NCBI GenBank assembly: GCA_028866135.1
Contig: JAGWIS010000005.1
Span: 1-36,632, forward strand
Source of the DNA: Patescibacteria group bacterium
GTDB taxonomy: Bacteria; Patescibacteriota; Minisyncoccia; Phycocordibacterales; Phycocordibacteraceae
DNA length: 36,632 bases
Direction: 5' to 3'
Shown here in pieces: positions 24,210 to 32,839 of this stretch. A program made the position numbers and the translations under genes. The notes below the pieces were generated by a model that had not been told where the DNA came from, searched no databases, and saw nothing but the letters and a program-made list of their open reading frames with translations. The stretch's first letter is position 1. The number at the start of each line of letters is the position of its first letter.

Positions 24210-24256
24210 CCCGGTACCACAAACTTCGCTTCGCTCCGTTTGGCTACGGGGCAGGC
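24209..24256 (+). repeat. Leader hairpin repeat before fusA
   Basis: CCCCGGTACCACAAAC, loop TTCGCTTCGCTCC, GTTTGGCTACGGGG, then CAGGC. It pairs CCCC/GGGG and CAAAC/GTTTG. It matches the repeat before tuf (27335-27380), where the inner stem is CAACC/GGTTG, a compensated change. Confidence 0.7.
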
Positions 24257-24274
24257 TATCCTCAATTTTCACCT

Positions 24275-26422
24275 ATGAATCGGGATTATCCGCTAGAAAG
24301 AGTGCGCAATTTCGGCATCATCGCCCACATCGACGCGGGGAAGACGACCACGTCTGAACGCGTTCTTTTCTACACGGGCAGCCAGCACAAGATCGGCGAA
24401 GTGCACGAAGGCGAGACGACGACCGACTGGATGGAGCAGGAGCGCGAGCGCGGCATCACCATCACCGCCGCCGCCATCACTTGCTTCTGGACGAAGACGG
24501 GCGAGAAAGACAAGAAGGACACGTCAAAGAAATTCCGTTTCAACGTCATCGACACGCCGGGGCACATAGACTTCACCGCCGAAGTGAAGCGCTCGATGCG
24601 CGTCTTGGACGGTGCGATCGTCGTCTTCGACGGCGTCTCCGGAGTGGAGCCCCAGTCCGAGACCAACTGGCGCTACGCCGACGAAGCGGATGTGCCGCGC
24701 GTCTGCTTCATCAACAAGCTCGACCGCACGGGCGCCTCGTTTGAGCGCTCCTACGCTTCCATCCTCGACCGCCTTTCCGCAAAAGCGATTCGCATGCAGA
24801 TCCCTATCGGCGAAGAGGGCGCGCACGAGGGCGTCGTCGATCTCCTCACCATGAAGGCCTACACCTTCTCGGGGAACATGGGCCAGGATGTGGTCGAGGG
24901 CGAGATTCCCGCAGCGCTTCTTGCGGATGCGACGAAGTATCGTGCTGAGCTCATCGAGCGCATCGTCGAGCAGGACGATGCCGCAATGGGCGCGTACCTC
25001 GAAGGCAAAGAGCCGGGCCTCGAAGAACTCAAGAAGATTTTGCGCAAAGCCGTCATCGGCAACGATATCTTCCCGGTGTACTGCGGAAGCGCGCTCAAGA
25101 ATAAAGGCGTGCAGCTCGTCCTCGATGCTGTCGTCGACTACCTTCCGTCGCCACTCGACCTCCCGCCTGCGACCGGCAAGAATCCGAAGACCGGAGAGCC
25201 TATCGAGCGTCATGCTTCGGACGACGAGCCGTTCTGCGGACTCGCGTTCAAACTCCAGACCGATCCGTTCGTCGGCGCGCTGACCTTCTTCCGCGTGTAC
25301 TCCGGCACGCTTTCCGCCGGCTCGTATGTGTACAACTCGACGACGGGTTCCAAAGAACGCGTCGGCCGCATCGTCCGCCTCCAGGCCAACAAGCGTGAGG
25401 AAGTGGAGAAAGTATTTACGGGAGAAATCGCCGCCGCCGTAGGCCTCAAGGATACGAAGACTTCGCACACGCTCTGCGATGAAGCGAATCCGATCGTGCT
25501 CGAAGAAATCAAATTCCCTGAGCCGGTGGTGTCGCTTCGCATCGAGCCGAAGACGAAGGCCGACCAGGAGAAGATGGGTGTCGCGCTGCGCAAACTCGCG
25601 GACGAAGACCCGACCTTCCGCATCAAGACCGACGAGGAGACGGGGGAGACCATCATCTCCGGCATGGGCGAGCTCCACTTGGAAATTCTCGTCGATCGCA
25701 TGAAGCGCGAATTCAATGTCGTTGCGGATGTGGGGAAGCCCCAAGTGGCCTATCGCGAAACGATCCTCGGCTCCTCGGAGGCCGAGGGCAAATACATCAA
25801 GCAGACCGGCGGTCGCGGTCAGTACGGCCACGTGAAGATTCGCATGAAGAAGATGGAGCCGCTCGACCCGGAAAAGAAGATCGCGAAGAACATCACGCGC
25901 GAGGACCATTTCGAATTCATCAACAACATCAAGGGAGGCGTCGTTCCGCAGGAATACATCCCGGCGGTGGAGAAGGGCGTGCGCGAAGCGATGTCGAGGG
26001 GCTTCCTCGCCGGCTTCCCGATGGTCGACATTTCCGTCGACCTCTACGACGGCTCGTACCACGATGTGGACTCCTCTGAAATCGCTTTCAAGATTGCGGC
26101 GTCGATGGCGTTCCAGGAAGCGGCCGGCAAAGCGAAGGCCGTCATCCTCGAGCCGATCATGCGCGTGGAAGTCATCGTCCCCGAGCAGTTCATGGGCGAT
26201 ATCACCGGCTCGCTCTCGGGAAAGCGCGGCCAGATAGAAGGTATGGAAGACCGCGGTATGAACAAGGCCGTGAATGCCAAAGTGCCGCTCTCTGAAATGT
26301 TCGGCTACACGACTACGCTCCGCTCGATGACCGAGGGCCGCGGAAGCATGACCATGGAATTCGACCACTACGACGTCGTTCCAAACAATATAGCTACGGA
26401 AATAATCGCATCCCGTAAGTAA
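24275..26422 (+). CDS. fusA: Elongation factor G
   Basis: A 715-residue translocation GTPase that moves tRNAs and mRNA on the ribosome after peptide transfer. The G domain shows G1 AHIDAGKTT (17-25), G2 RGITI (about 61), G3 DTPGHIDF (93-100) and G4 NKLDR (147-151). Domains II to V follow, including [14 protein letters not shown] and [19 protein letters not shown]. Both ends look rebuilt: the first four codons are duplicated with synonymous changes upstream (24198-24209), and the last codons IIASRK occur twice more downstream. The final codons here (ATA, AAT, GCA) are A/T-richer than the rest of the gene, consistent with a replaced end. Confidence 0.98.
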   Translation: MNRDYPLERVRNFGIIAHIDAGKTTTSERVLFYTGSQHKIGEVHEGETTTDWMEQERERGITITAAAITCFWTKTGEKDKKDTSKKFRFNVIDTPGHIDFTAEVKRSMRVLDGAIVVFDGVSGVEPQSETNWRYADEADVPRVCFINKLDRTGASFERSYASILDRLSAKAIRMQIPIGEEGAHEGVVDLLTMKAYTFSGNMGQDVVEGEIPAALLADATKYRAELIERIVEQDDAAMGAYLEGKEPGLEELKKILRKAVIGNDIFPVYCGSALKNKGVQLVLDAVVDYLPSPLDLPPATGKNPKTGEPIERHASDDEPFCGLAFKLQTDPFVGALTFFRVYSGTLSAGSYVYNSTTGSKERVGRIVRLQANKREEVEKVFTGEIAAAVGLKDTKTSHTLCDEANPIVLEEIKFPEPVVSLRIEPKTKADQEKMGVALRKLADEDPTFRIKTDEETGETIISGMGELHLEILVDRMKREFNVVADVGKPQVAYRETILGSSEAEGKYIKQTGGRGQYGHVKIRMKKMEPLDPEKKIAKNITREDHFEFINNIKGGVVPQEYIPAVEKGVREAMSRGFLAGFPMVDISVDLYDGSYHDVDSSEIAFKIAASMAFQEAAGKAKAVILEPIMRVEVIVPEQFMGDITGSLSGKRGQIEGMEDRGMNKAVNAKVPLSEMFGYTTTLRSMTEGRGSMTMEFDHYDVVPNNIATEIIASRK

Positions 26423-26450
26423 AAGTTAGGACATCGGATGTCCTAACTTT
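26422..26450. terminator. Hairpin at the fusA stop
   Basis: A 14-bp perfect stem AAAGTTAGGACATC/GATGTCCTAACTTT with a single-base loop that must open slightly. It begins at the last base of the fusA stop and is followed by TTTCC. It separates the first and second copies of the fusA 3' end. Confidence 0.65.
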
Positions 26451-26471
26451 CCTGCGTGTACGTGGTACCGT

Positions 26472-26510
26472 AACAATATAGCTACGGAAATAATCGCATC
26501 CCGGAAGTAG
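26472..26510 (+). pseudogene. Second copy of the fusA 3' end
   Basis: It encodes [12 protein letters not shown]-stop. It is identical to the active gene end except CGG for CGT and TAG for TAA. Similarity extends upstream through a V-V-P segment with changed third bases and one inserted base, so this copy is not part of a longer reading frame. Confidence 0.75.
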
Positions 26511-26519
26511 CGACCGCCT

Positions 26520-26562
26520 GTCCCGTTTAGATGGCGAGTCCGCGAGCCCATCTAACGGGGAC
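26520..26562. repeat. Palindrome between second and third fusA end copies
   Basis: GTCCCGTTTAGATGG and CCATCTAACGGGGAC form a 15-bp stem with two mismatches. The right arm contains ATCTAACGGGG, the same end sequence as the element at rplD (30518-30619). The third copy of the fusA end starts at the next base. Confidence 0.65.
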
Positions 26563-26583
26563 ATCATCGCGTCTCGCAAATAA
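26563..26583 (+). pseudogene. Third copy of the fusA 3' end (probably the original)
   Basis: ATC ATC GCG TCT CGC AAA TAA encodes IIASRK-stop. Compared with the active end (ATA ATC GCA TCC CGT AAG TAA) five of six sense codons differ, all synonymously. Its GC-rich codons match the body of fusA, so it is probably the ancestral terminus left behind. Confidence 0.65.
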
Positions 26584-26647
26584 GCCGTAGATTTTTACAA
26601 GGTCGAACCTTGTAGGCTTTATTCCAGATTTTGGTACACTGCCTTCC

Positions 26648-27151
26648 ATGGAAGGTAATCCCACAAAAAGAAACCAGAGCTTGGCCGAAAGGAATTTTGC
26701 TTCTCCGGAAAAAGAGAGCGAAAAGCACGAAGAAGCTCCCGAAGAATTGCAGAGCAAACTAGAACGTCTCGAGGAAGAAACGGAAAGGACGAAGAAAGAA
26801 ATCAATGAAATTCGTGTCAAGCTCGGACTGCCGGAACTTGATGAAGTATCGACGCAAAAAGAAAGCCTTGGCAGCGATCGCGAAGGGCACTTGAGGGATA
26901 CGGTCAAAAAGGTTCAGGACATGTTTATCGGCGCGGCAGATACATTTCTAGAAAAGGACAGTCCTGTGAGGGCTCAAATTATAAAATTCTACTCAGATCC
27001 AGAACGCCTCTTCAAGGAATTGTCCAATGTATTTAGAGGGGTGGAGCCAGAGGAAATAGATGCAAGAGTAGCCGAGGTGGAGGAAAAATTAAAAAACGAA
27101 AGTTTCTTTCTCAGGGAAGTACTCAGTAAAGACTTCAGTACTTCCGAATAG
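26648..27151 (+). CDS. Hypothetical coiled-coil protein, 167 aa
   Basis: Unknown function, no signal peptide. The first 65 residues are very charged, with a clear coiled coil (EELQSKLERLEEETERTKKEINEIRVKLG). The second half looks globular and helical (DTVKKVQDMFIGAADTFLEKD, then RVAEVEEKLKNES). TACACT lies 7 nt before ATG 26648, so it is leaderless and independent of fusA. A hairpin TACAAGGT/ACCTTGTA lies at 26596-26614 upstream, and a weak AAAACC/GGTTTT terminator lies at 27153-27172. It interrupts the usual fusA-tuf pairing. Confidence 0.75.
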   Translation: MEGNPTKRNQSLAERNFASPEKESEKHEEAPEELQSKLERLEEETERTKKEINEIRVKLGLPELDEVSTQKESLGSDREGHLRDTVKKVQDMFIGAADTFLEKDSPVRAQIIKFYSDPERLFKELSNVFRGVEPEEIDARVAEVEEKLKNESFFLREVLSKDFSTSE

Positions 27152-27299
27152 CAAAACCCCACTCGAGGTTTTTAGAGATCGTTTGTGCTCAAGGGTCGGC
27201 GCGTTTTTCTTTATCCCCGCAAAGAGTTGCATTTCCTTCGGAGCTTGCGTATAGTTCCCCTAACGCATCTTGGCGTCGCTCTTTGGCTTGTCTGCTTTT

Positions 27300-27380
27300 G
27301 TGAGTCGGCAAGCTTAGGAGTTTGTTCCGACTCACCCCAGTACCACAACCTCGCTTTGCTCGGTTGGCTGCGGGGCAGGC
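27300..27380 (+). repeat. Leader hairpins before tuf
   Basis: GTGAGTCGG pairs with CCGACTCAC (27300-27335). It runs directly into the repeat CCCCAGTACCACAACC, loop TCGCTTTGCTC, GGTTGGCTGCGGGG, CAGGC (27335-27380), which is homologous to the one before fusA. No leftover tuf start codon is seen upstream. The rest of the 275-bp gap holds no other recognisable feature. Confidence 0.65.
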
Positions 27381-27426
27381 GTCGGAATGTATTCGTGATT
27401 TACCAGAAACATTACCGATAATTACT

Positions 27427-28626
<1,200 letters not shown>

Positions 28627-28651
28627 GCGCTCCCGGGGAATCATTGCTCGT

Positions 28652-29065
28652 ATGGCAACAGCGACAGCAGCGAAATCGAAAGCGAAGCCGGCCGCGAAAG
28701 CCGCAGCCACGCCGCGCGCGAAGCGCGCGGCGAAGAAGGCGGCGGCGCCTGCGGCGACGGAGCACAAACTCCGCATCCGCATCCGGGCCTATGAGCACAA
28801 AATTCTCGATCTCTCGGTGAAGCAGATCATGGACACCGCGGCGCGTTTCGACGCGATCGTCGTCGGTCCGGTCCCGCTTCCAACCGAGATCAAACGCTGG
28901 ACGGTAAACCGCTCGACCTTCGTCCATAAAGACGCGCGCGAGCAGTTTGAAATGCGCATCCACAAGCGCCTCGTCGACATCATGAATCCCTCACCGAAAG
29001 TTATCGAGGCCCTCACGAACCTCAATCTTCCGTCGGGAGTCACGATTGACGTGAAAATGGTATAG
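28652..29065 (+). CDS. rpsJ: 30S ribosomal protein S10 with Lys/Ala-rich N-terminal extension
   Basis: A 137-residue protein in which S10 proper starts at about residue 37 (KLRIRIRAYEHKILDLSVKQIMDTA) and ends LPSGVTIDVKMV. The loop PTEIKRWTVNRSTFVHKDAREQFEMR is typical. The first 36 residues are a Lys/Ala/Pro tail, absent from the usual roughly 103-residue S10, similar in composition to the C-terminal tail of S19 in this operon. A strong terminator follows, so rpsJ seems to end a tuf-rpsJ transcript. Confidence 0.96.
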   Translation: MATATAAKSKAKPAAKAAATPRAKRAAKKAAAPAATEHKLRIRIRAYEHKILDLSVKQIMDTAARFDAIVVGPVPLPTEIKRWTVNRSTFVHKDAREQFEMRIHKRLVDIMNPSPKVIEALTNLNLPSGVTIDVKMV

Positions 29066-29085
29066 GCGCGCCAAGACGCCTGTTT

Positions 29086-29117
29086 ACAGAACGCTCCGCG
29101 AAAGCGGAGCGTTCTGT
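29086..29117 (+). terminator. Strong intrinsic terminator after rpsJ
   Basis: A 14-bp perfect stem ACAGAACGCTCCGC/GCGGAGCGTTCTGT with a GAAA tetraloop, then TTTATAAA. It cuts the operon between rpsJ and rplC. Confidence 0.88.
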
Positions 29118-29136
29118 TTTATAAACACAACCCCGA

Positions 29137-29166
29137 TTCGATTAGTAAAAACAAAAATGCTAGGAT
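29137..29166 (+). promoter_or_regulatory. Promoter of the 29212 gene, extended -10
   Basis: TTCGAT at 29137-29142, 18 nt, then TGC-TAGGAT with the -10 at 29161-29166. It predicts a leader of about 40 nt. Confidence 0.45.
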
Positions 29167-29211
29167 GTCTTACGGACTTGTACGACAACCGTTCACCACA
29201 AGGAGGCTCAG

Positions 29212-29544
29212 ATGCGGAGGCTTCAAAAGTGTACCGAGGCGTTTCTACTAAAAAATCCTCCACCCGCTGGATGGGGAAAATTTCCTGAAAACGGGGGCGC
29301 CGCAGGAGGCAGTACGCCGCTTCTCATCATCAAAAAGGACAGGGACCCCATTCGAGAGGAGTCTCGCGTGGTGCTCGTCCTCAAAGCGAACGAGGTGAGC
29401 AAGGATGGTGTCTTCGAGACTTTAGCCGAGCGTCTCAAGAAGGTGTTGCAGCAACACGGATTCTCGAAGGTCCCGGCAACATGGACCATCGAGTACCAGC
29501 AGACATCTGCCAAGAAAGAATTGTGCGTCGGCGCCCCCAACTGA
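29212..29544 (+). CDS. Orphan hypothetical protein, 110 aa, inside the S10 operon
   Basis: Unknown function. The N-terminus is Pro/Gly-rich (PPPAGWGKFPENGGAAGG), followed by an alternating hydrophobic strand (ESRVVLVLKAN), a helix (VFETLAERLKKVLQQHGF) and a final strand (ATWTIEYQQTS), which suggests a small alpha/beta fold. AAGGAGG lies 5 nt before the ATG, an unusually strong Shine-Dalgarno for this window. It has its own promoter and terminator, so it is a cassette placed between rpsJ and rplC. The same design is seen at 2917 and 33964. Confidence 0.78.
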   Translation: MRRLQKCTEAFLLKNPPPAGWGKFPENGGAAGGSTPLLIIKKDRDPIREESRVVLVLKANEVSKDGVFETLAERLKKVLQQHGFSKVPATWTIEYQQTSAKKELCVGAPN

Positions 29545-29591
29545 TCGCGCCCGCTACCCGCGACTCAGTGTCGGAGGGAGGCCCCGACTAA

Positions 29592-29618
29592 GCCGCCTGC
29601 CAGAATACTGCAGGCGGC
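29592..29618 (+). terminator. Terminator of the 29212 gene
   Basis: A 9-bp stem GCCGCCTGC/GCAGGCGGC, a 9-nt loop, then GTTTTCTTTTCTT. Confidence 0.88.
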
Positions 29619-29672
29619 GTTTTCTTTTCTTGCATCTTTTAATACCTTCGTGTACAGTGCCCGTATCGCTAT

Positions 29673-29712
29673 GTCCCCCATGAGATAGGCGAAGACGCCA
29701 TCTCACGGGGAC
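29673..29712. repeat. Hairpin with GTCCCC/GGGGAC ends
   Basis: GTCCCC pairs with GGGGAC and TGAGAT with ATCTCA, separated by a bulge, with GGC/GCC inside. The ends resemble those of the palindrome after fusA (26520-26562). Confidence 0.55.
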
Positions 29713-29717
29713 CTCCA

Positions 29718-29755
29718 GCAAATCGCGCGACAGCGATTGCTGTCGCGCGATTTGC
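29718..29755. repeat. 17-bp perfect inverted repeat
   Basis: The arms 29718-29734 and 29739-29755 are fully complementary (core AATCGCGCGACAGC), with loop GATT. No T-run follows. It is sandwiched between the previous hairpin and the rplC element, so three palindromic structures are stacked here. Confidence 0.7.
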
Positions 29756-29762
29756 GTCCGTA

Positions 29763-29898
29763 GGGAATCAAGGAGCTTCCGAGCGACTATGATTCCCACG
29801 ACCCTGTTAAATCCCGCTTCGCGGGACATTCGCGAAGCGAATGTATTTAACAGGGTGAGGTTTTTCTAACCTCGCTTTCAGCTCGGAACAAAAACCTC
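29763..29898 (+). mobile_element. ACCCTGTTAAAT element, short form, before rplC
   Basis: Left hairpin GGGAATCA/TGATTCCC (29763-29797). Terminal repeats ACCCTGTTAAAT (29801-29812) and ATTTAACAGGGT (29845-29856). Between them are two back-to-back hairpins, CCCGC/GCGGG and ACATTCGC/GCGAATGT. Right hairpin GAGGTTTTT/AAAAACCTC (29857-29898), ending at the base before the rplC ATG. The same plan is seen before rplB, and before rpsS with a gene inside. Confidence 0.8.
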
Positions 29899-30513
29899 AT
29901 GAAATTCATTCTCGCCACCAAAGAAGGAATGACCCGTATTTTCGGGGAGGATGGCCGCGCACTCGCGGGCACTATTTTGGCTGCTGATTCGGTAACGGTC
30001 ACGCAAGTAAAAACGAAAGACGGGAAGGATGGCTATGCCGCAGTCCAGGTCGGCCAGGGCGCCCGCAAGACGAAGAACGTGAGCAAGGCAGTTCTCGGCC
30101 ACACGAAAGGCAAGGGGTACGAAGCCATCCGCGAATTCCGCACCGACGATGCTGCCGAAGTCGGCGCGACGATTGATGCGTCCGTTTTTGCGGTCGGCGA
30201 TTTGGTACAGGTCTCCGGGCTCACGAAAGGAAAGGGCTTCGCGGGCGTCGTGAAGCGCCACGGCTTCCATGGCGGCCCGCGCACGCACGGTCAGAAGCAC
30301 ACCGAGCGCGCGCCGGGCTCCATCGGCGGCTCGGGCGGCCGCGCGGGCGGCCGTGTTGCGAAAGGCATGCGCATGGCTGGCCGCACGGGTTCCGATCGCG
30401 TCACTGTGAAGAATTTGAAAGTGCTCGCGGTCGACGCGGCAGCAGGGAAGCTCATCGTTTCCGGCGCCGTGCCGGGTCGCCGCGGCACCTTGCTTGAGGT
30501 AGTGTCTGCATAA
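29899..30513 (+). CDS. rplC: 50S ribosomal protein L3
   Basis: A 204-residue L3, the usual length. It shows MKFILATKEGMTRIFGEDGR, LTKGKGFAGVVKRHGFHGG and the conserved GPRTHGQKHTERAPGSIGG near the peptidyl-transferase centre, including the Gln that is methylated in other bacteria. The start codon directly follows the right hairpin of the upstream element, so there is no room for a free ribosome-binding site. rplD follows after 22 nt. Confidence 0.97.
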   Translation: MKFILATKEGMTRIFGEDGRALAGTILAADSVTVTQVKTKDGKDGYAAVQVGQGARKTKNVSKAVLGHTKGKGYEAIREFRTDDAAEVGATIDASVFAVGDLVQVSGLTKGKGFAGVVKRHGFHGGPRTHGQKHTERAPGSIGGSGGRAGGRVAKGMRMAGRTGSDRVTVKNLKVLAVDAAAGKLIVSGAVPGRRGTLLEVVSA

Positions 30514-30517
30514 TTTT

Positions 30518-30619
30518 CACCCCGTTAGATAATTTATGATTAACGACCCGAAAAACAAAAATCTTTCTCAAACCGCTCGCGGAACGCGTGCGAGCTTGAA
30601 CGCTGTATCTAACGGGGTG
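30518..30619. mobile_element. 102-bp inverted-repeat element across the rplD start
   Basis: The ends CACCCCGTTAGATA (30518-30531) and TATCTAACGGGGTG (30606-30619) are perfectly complementary over 14 bp. The rplD ATG (30536) lies 5 nt inside, so the element encodes the first 27 or so residues of L4. A hairpin GCTCGC/GCGAGC lies inside. Confidence 0.75.
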
Positions 30620-31330
30620 GCTACCGCAAAGAACATCACCAAGAAAGCAGCATCCGCACCGATCGAGGCGCCGGTCTTTTCGATGGAAGGCAAGAAAGTC
30701 TCCACCATCACGCTTCCCGAAAGCATTTTCGGCATGCCCTGGCGGAGCGATCTCGTGCATCAGGTAACGACCGCGATGCAGGCGAACGCACGCCAGAACC
30801 GCGCGAATACGAAAGACCGTTCCGAAGTTTCCGGCGGCGGCAAGAAGCCATGGAAGCAGAAGGGCACCGGCCAGGCTCGCCATGGCTCGATGCGCTCGCC
30901 AATTTGGCGCCACGGCGGCATCACGTTTGGCCCCCGCGCGGAGCGCGATTACAGCGAGAAGATCAACCGCAAGATGCGCGTCGGCGCGCTCATCTCGGTG
31001 CTCTCGAAGAAGGCGAAAGACGGCGAGCTCATTCTCGTCGACAAGCTCACGTTTGCAGCGCCGAAGACTTCCGCAGCGAGAGCATTCCTTGCCGCGATTG
31101 CGAAAGGCGCTGGCGTTGCTACCCTCAGCACGAAAAAGAAAAACGCTGCGCTCGTCGCGCTTGCTTCCTATGATGCAGCGGCAATCAAGAGCTTCAGCAA
31201 CTTCGGAAACGTCATGACGGAAGAGCTGCGCAATATAAATCCGGTCGACCTGCTTTCGCACGCGTACCTCGTCATCGAGAATCCGGAGGTCGCGTTCAAG
31301 GCGCTTCTCGCACGCGCACGGTCAAAATAA
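30536..31330 (+). CDS. rplD: 50S ribosomal protein L4 with element-encoded N-terminus
   Basis: A 264-residue L4; typical L4 is near 205. Homology begins at about residue 45 (APVFSMEGKKVSTITLPES), and the core GGGKKPWKQKGTGQARHGS...WRHGGITFGPR is the loop lining the exit tunnel. Residues 1-27 are encoded inside the inverted-repeat element at 30518-30619, including AVSNG from its right end. The codon after that is GTG (30617), which may have been the original start (GTG GCT ACC GCA). This is inferred from the comM and rplV cases. Confidence 0.95.
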   Translation: MINDPKNKNLSQTARGTRASLNAVSNGVATAKNITKKAASAPIEAPVFSMEGKKVSTITLPESIFGMPWRSDLVHQVTTAMQANARQNRANTKDRSEVSGGGKKPWKQKGTGQARHGSMRSPIWRHGGITFGPRAERDYSEKINRKMRVGALISVLSKKAKDGELILVDKLTFAAPKTSAARAFLAAIAKGAGVATLSTKKKNAALVALASYDAAAIKSFSNFGNVMTEELRNINPVDLLSHAYLVIENPEVAFKALLARARSK

Positions 31331-31348
31331 TTTGCTAAATAAATCCTT

Positions 31349-31711
31349 ATGGCACTCTTCGGCAACAAAAAGAAAGAAGTGAAAGAGACGAGCGCGCGCA
31401 AGAGCCACGCCCGCGCAGCCACGCCCGCGCACGGCCTTTCGCACGAGATCGTTCGCGCGCCGTGGTTCTCCGAGAAGGCGCTTATCGGCACCGAGAAAGG
31501 CGTCTACGTCTTTTCCGTGTCGCCGCGCGCGACGAAGGCGGAGATTGCCGGCGCCATCAAGGAAATCTACAAGGTCGAGCCGCGCATGATCCGCGTGGCA
31601 AACGTGAAAGGGAAGACCAAGGCGATGCGCACGAAACGCGGCACCGGGCAGCGCGCCGAGCGCCGCAAGGCCTACGTGTATCTCTCCGCCGGCGAGACCA
31701 TCCAATTCTAG
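31349..31711 (+). CDS. rplW: 50S ribosomal protein L23
   Basis: A 120-residue L23, part of the nascent-chain exit site. After a basic N-terminal extension (about 30 residues) comes APWFSEKALIGTEKGVYVFSVSPRATKAEIAGAIKEIYKVEPRMIRVANVKGK, with RTKRGTGQRAERRKAYVYLSAGE at the end. This is split for length only; all parts are typical. The stop codon overlaps the left hairpin of the next element. Confidence 0.96.
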   Translation: MALFGNKKKEVKETSARKSHARAATPAHGLSHEIVRAPWFSEKALIGTEKGVYVFSVSPRATKAEIAGAIKEIYKVEPRMIRVANVKGKTKAMRTKRGTGQRAERRKAYVYLSAGETIQF

Positions 31712-31839
31712 AAAATGTTATGAATGAGATGAATTACATTTTCTTGAACCCTGTTAAATCCCGCTTCGCGGGACATTGCGAAGCAATGTATTTAACAGGG
31801 TATAAGGTTTCCTAATTCGCTTTGCTCATAACGAAACCT
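31710..31839 (+). mobile_element. ACCCTGTTAAAT element, short form, before rplB
   Basis: Left hairpin AGAAAATGT/ACATTTTCT (31710-31744). Terminal repeats ACCCTGTTAAAT (31748-31759) and ATTTAACAGGGT (31790-31801). Inside are CCCGC/GCGGG and ACATTGC/GCAATGT, the latter differing from the rplC copy by loss of one whole base pair. Right hairpin AGGTTTC/GAAACCT (31805-31839), with a loop containing TTCGCTTTGCTC. The rplB ATG follows 3 nt later. Confidence 0.8.
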
Positions 31840-31842
31840 AAT

Positions 31843-32688
31843 ATGAAAACGTACCGACCCACTTCAAAGAGCCGCCGCTTCATGACCACGCTTCCGTACC
31901 GGGAGCTTCTCTCGGGCGATGCGCCGCACAAGTCGCTCCTCAAGAAGAAGTCGAGCCGCGGCGGCCGAAACGCGTTCGGGCGCATCACGACCCGTCACCA
32001 GGGCGGCGGGCACAAGCGCCGTCTTCGCGACATCGATTTCAGATACGATAAGAAAAATATTCCGGCCAAGATTGAAACGGTTGAGTACGATCCGTTCCGT
32101 AGCGCCTTCATCGGCCTCGCGCTTTACCGCGACGGCGAACGTCGCTACGTTATCCTCCCGAAGGGCGTGAAGGTCGGCGATTCATTCATCGTCGGCGAGA
32201 ATGCGCCGCTTACGCAGGGCAACCGCCTTCCGCTCGGCTCGATCCCCGTCGGTACTTTCGTCTACAACATCGAGCTTTCTCCGGGCGCGGGCGCCGCGCT
32301 CGTGCGCTCCGCAGGAAACTTCGCCGAAGTCGTCGCGCATGACGCCGGCTACGCGCAGGTGAAGCTGCCTTCGACCGAGATCCGCAAGATTTCCGATCTC
32401 GCATGGGCGTCAATCGGCGCCGTCGGCAACGAAGAATACAATCTCGTCGTCATCGGCAAAGCCGGCAGAAGCCGTTGGATGGGCATCCGCCCGACGGTCC
32501 GCGGCACCGCGATGAACCCTGTCGATCACCCGCACGGCGGCGGCGAAGGCAAGCAGGGCCGCGGACTCCGCCGCGCGAAGAGCAAGTGGGGCAAGCCCAC
32601 CGGCAAGGGTCAGAAGACGAGGCGGCCAAAGAAGTATTCCAATACTTTTATCATTGCGCGTAGGAAAGTCGGTAAACGCAACAAGTAA
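31843..32688 (+). CDS. rplB: 50S ribosomal protein L2
   Basis: A 281-residue L2, needed for subunit joining and peptidyl transfer. It shows KTYRPTSKSRRFMTT, SSRGGRNAFGRITTRHQGGGHK and NPVDHPHGGGEG with His229 in the position essential in other bacteria. ATG 31843 is chosen over 31822, which lies in the loop of the upstream hairpin. The end KKYSNTFIIARRKVGKRNK is repeated 150 bp downstream in diverged form (32840-32917), so the 3' end of the gene seems to have been replaced. Confidence 0.97.
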   Translation: MKTYRPTSKSRRFMTTLPYRELLSGDAPHKSLLKKKSSRGGRNAFGRITTRHQGGGHKRRLRDIDFRYDKKNIPAKIETVEYDPFRSAFIGLALYRDGERRYVILPKGVKVGDSFIVGENAPLTQGNRLPLGSIPVGTFVYNIELSPGAGAALVRSAGNFAEVVAHDAGYAQVKLPSTEIRKISDLAWASIGAVGNEEYNLVVIGKAGRSRWMGIRPTVRGTAMNPVDHPHGGGEGKQGRGLRRAKSKWGKPTGKGQKTRRPKKYSNTFIIARRKVGKRNK

Positions 32689-32715
32689 TCGCTACGAATA
32701 GCCGAGTCCAAACGG

Positions 32716-32835
32716 ACAAAACGGCATTTTTGTCCTGCCGTAAGAATCATTTCTACCCGCTAGACCATGCATCTTACGCACGATAAGACGCTTCCTTATA
32801 ATATGGAAGTGTTTTGCAGGACGATGCCGTTTTGT
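32716..32835. mobile_element. Inverted-repeat insert after rplB
   Basis: The ends pair over 19 bp: ACAAAACGGCAT plus GTCCTGC on the left (32716-32738) with GCAGGAC plus ATGCCGTTTTGT on the right (32816-32835), with a small asymmetric bulge between the two parts. Inside are two hairpins, CGTAAGA/TCTTACG and CGCTTCC/GGAAGTG. The right end lies 4 nt before the leftover rplB 3' end. The plan, outer repeats with two inner hairpins, is like the short ACCCTGTTAAAT elements. Confidence 0.65.
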
Positions 32836-32839
32836 GCGA

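Noticed and set aside
24524-26368. 614-codon open frame opposite fusA
   Set aside because: It is a His/Arg/Asp-rich shadow frame antisense to EF-G, with no independent motif.
27185-27421. 78-codon open frame before tuf
   Set aside because: It runs through the leader hairpins and has no ribosome-binding site or family similarity. The tuf leader repeat explains the sequence.
32739-32790. tRNA-like stretch on the minus strand (GCATGGTCTAGCGGGTAG)
   Set aside because: A D-arm-like sequence is present, but no T-arm (GTTCGA) or acceptor stem can be built. The bases are better explained by the CGTAAGA/TCTTACG hairpin of the insert.
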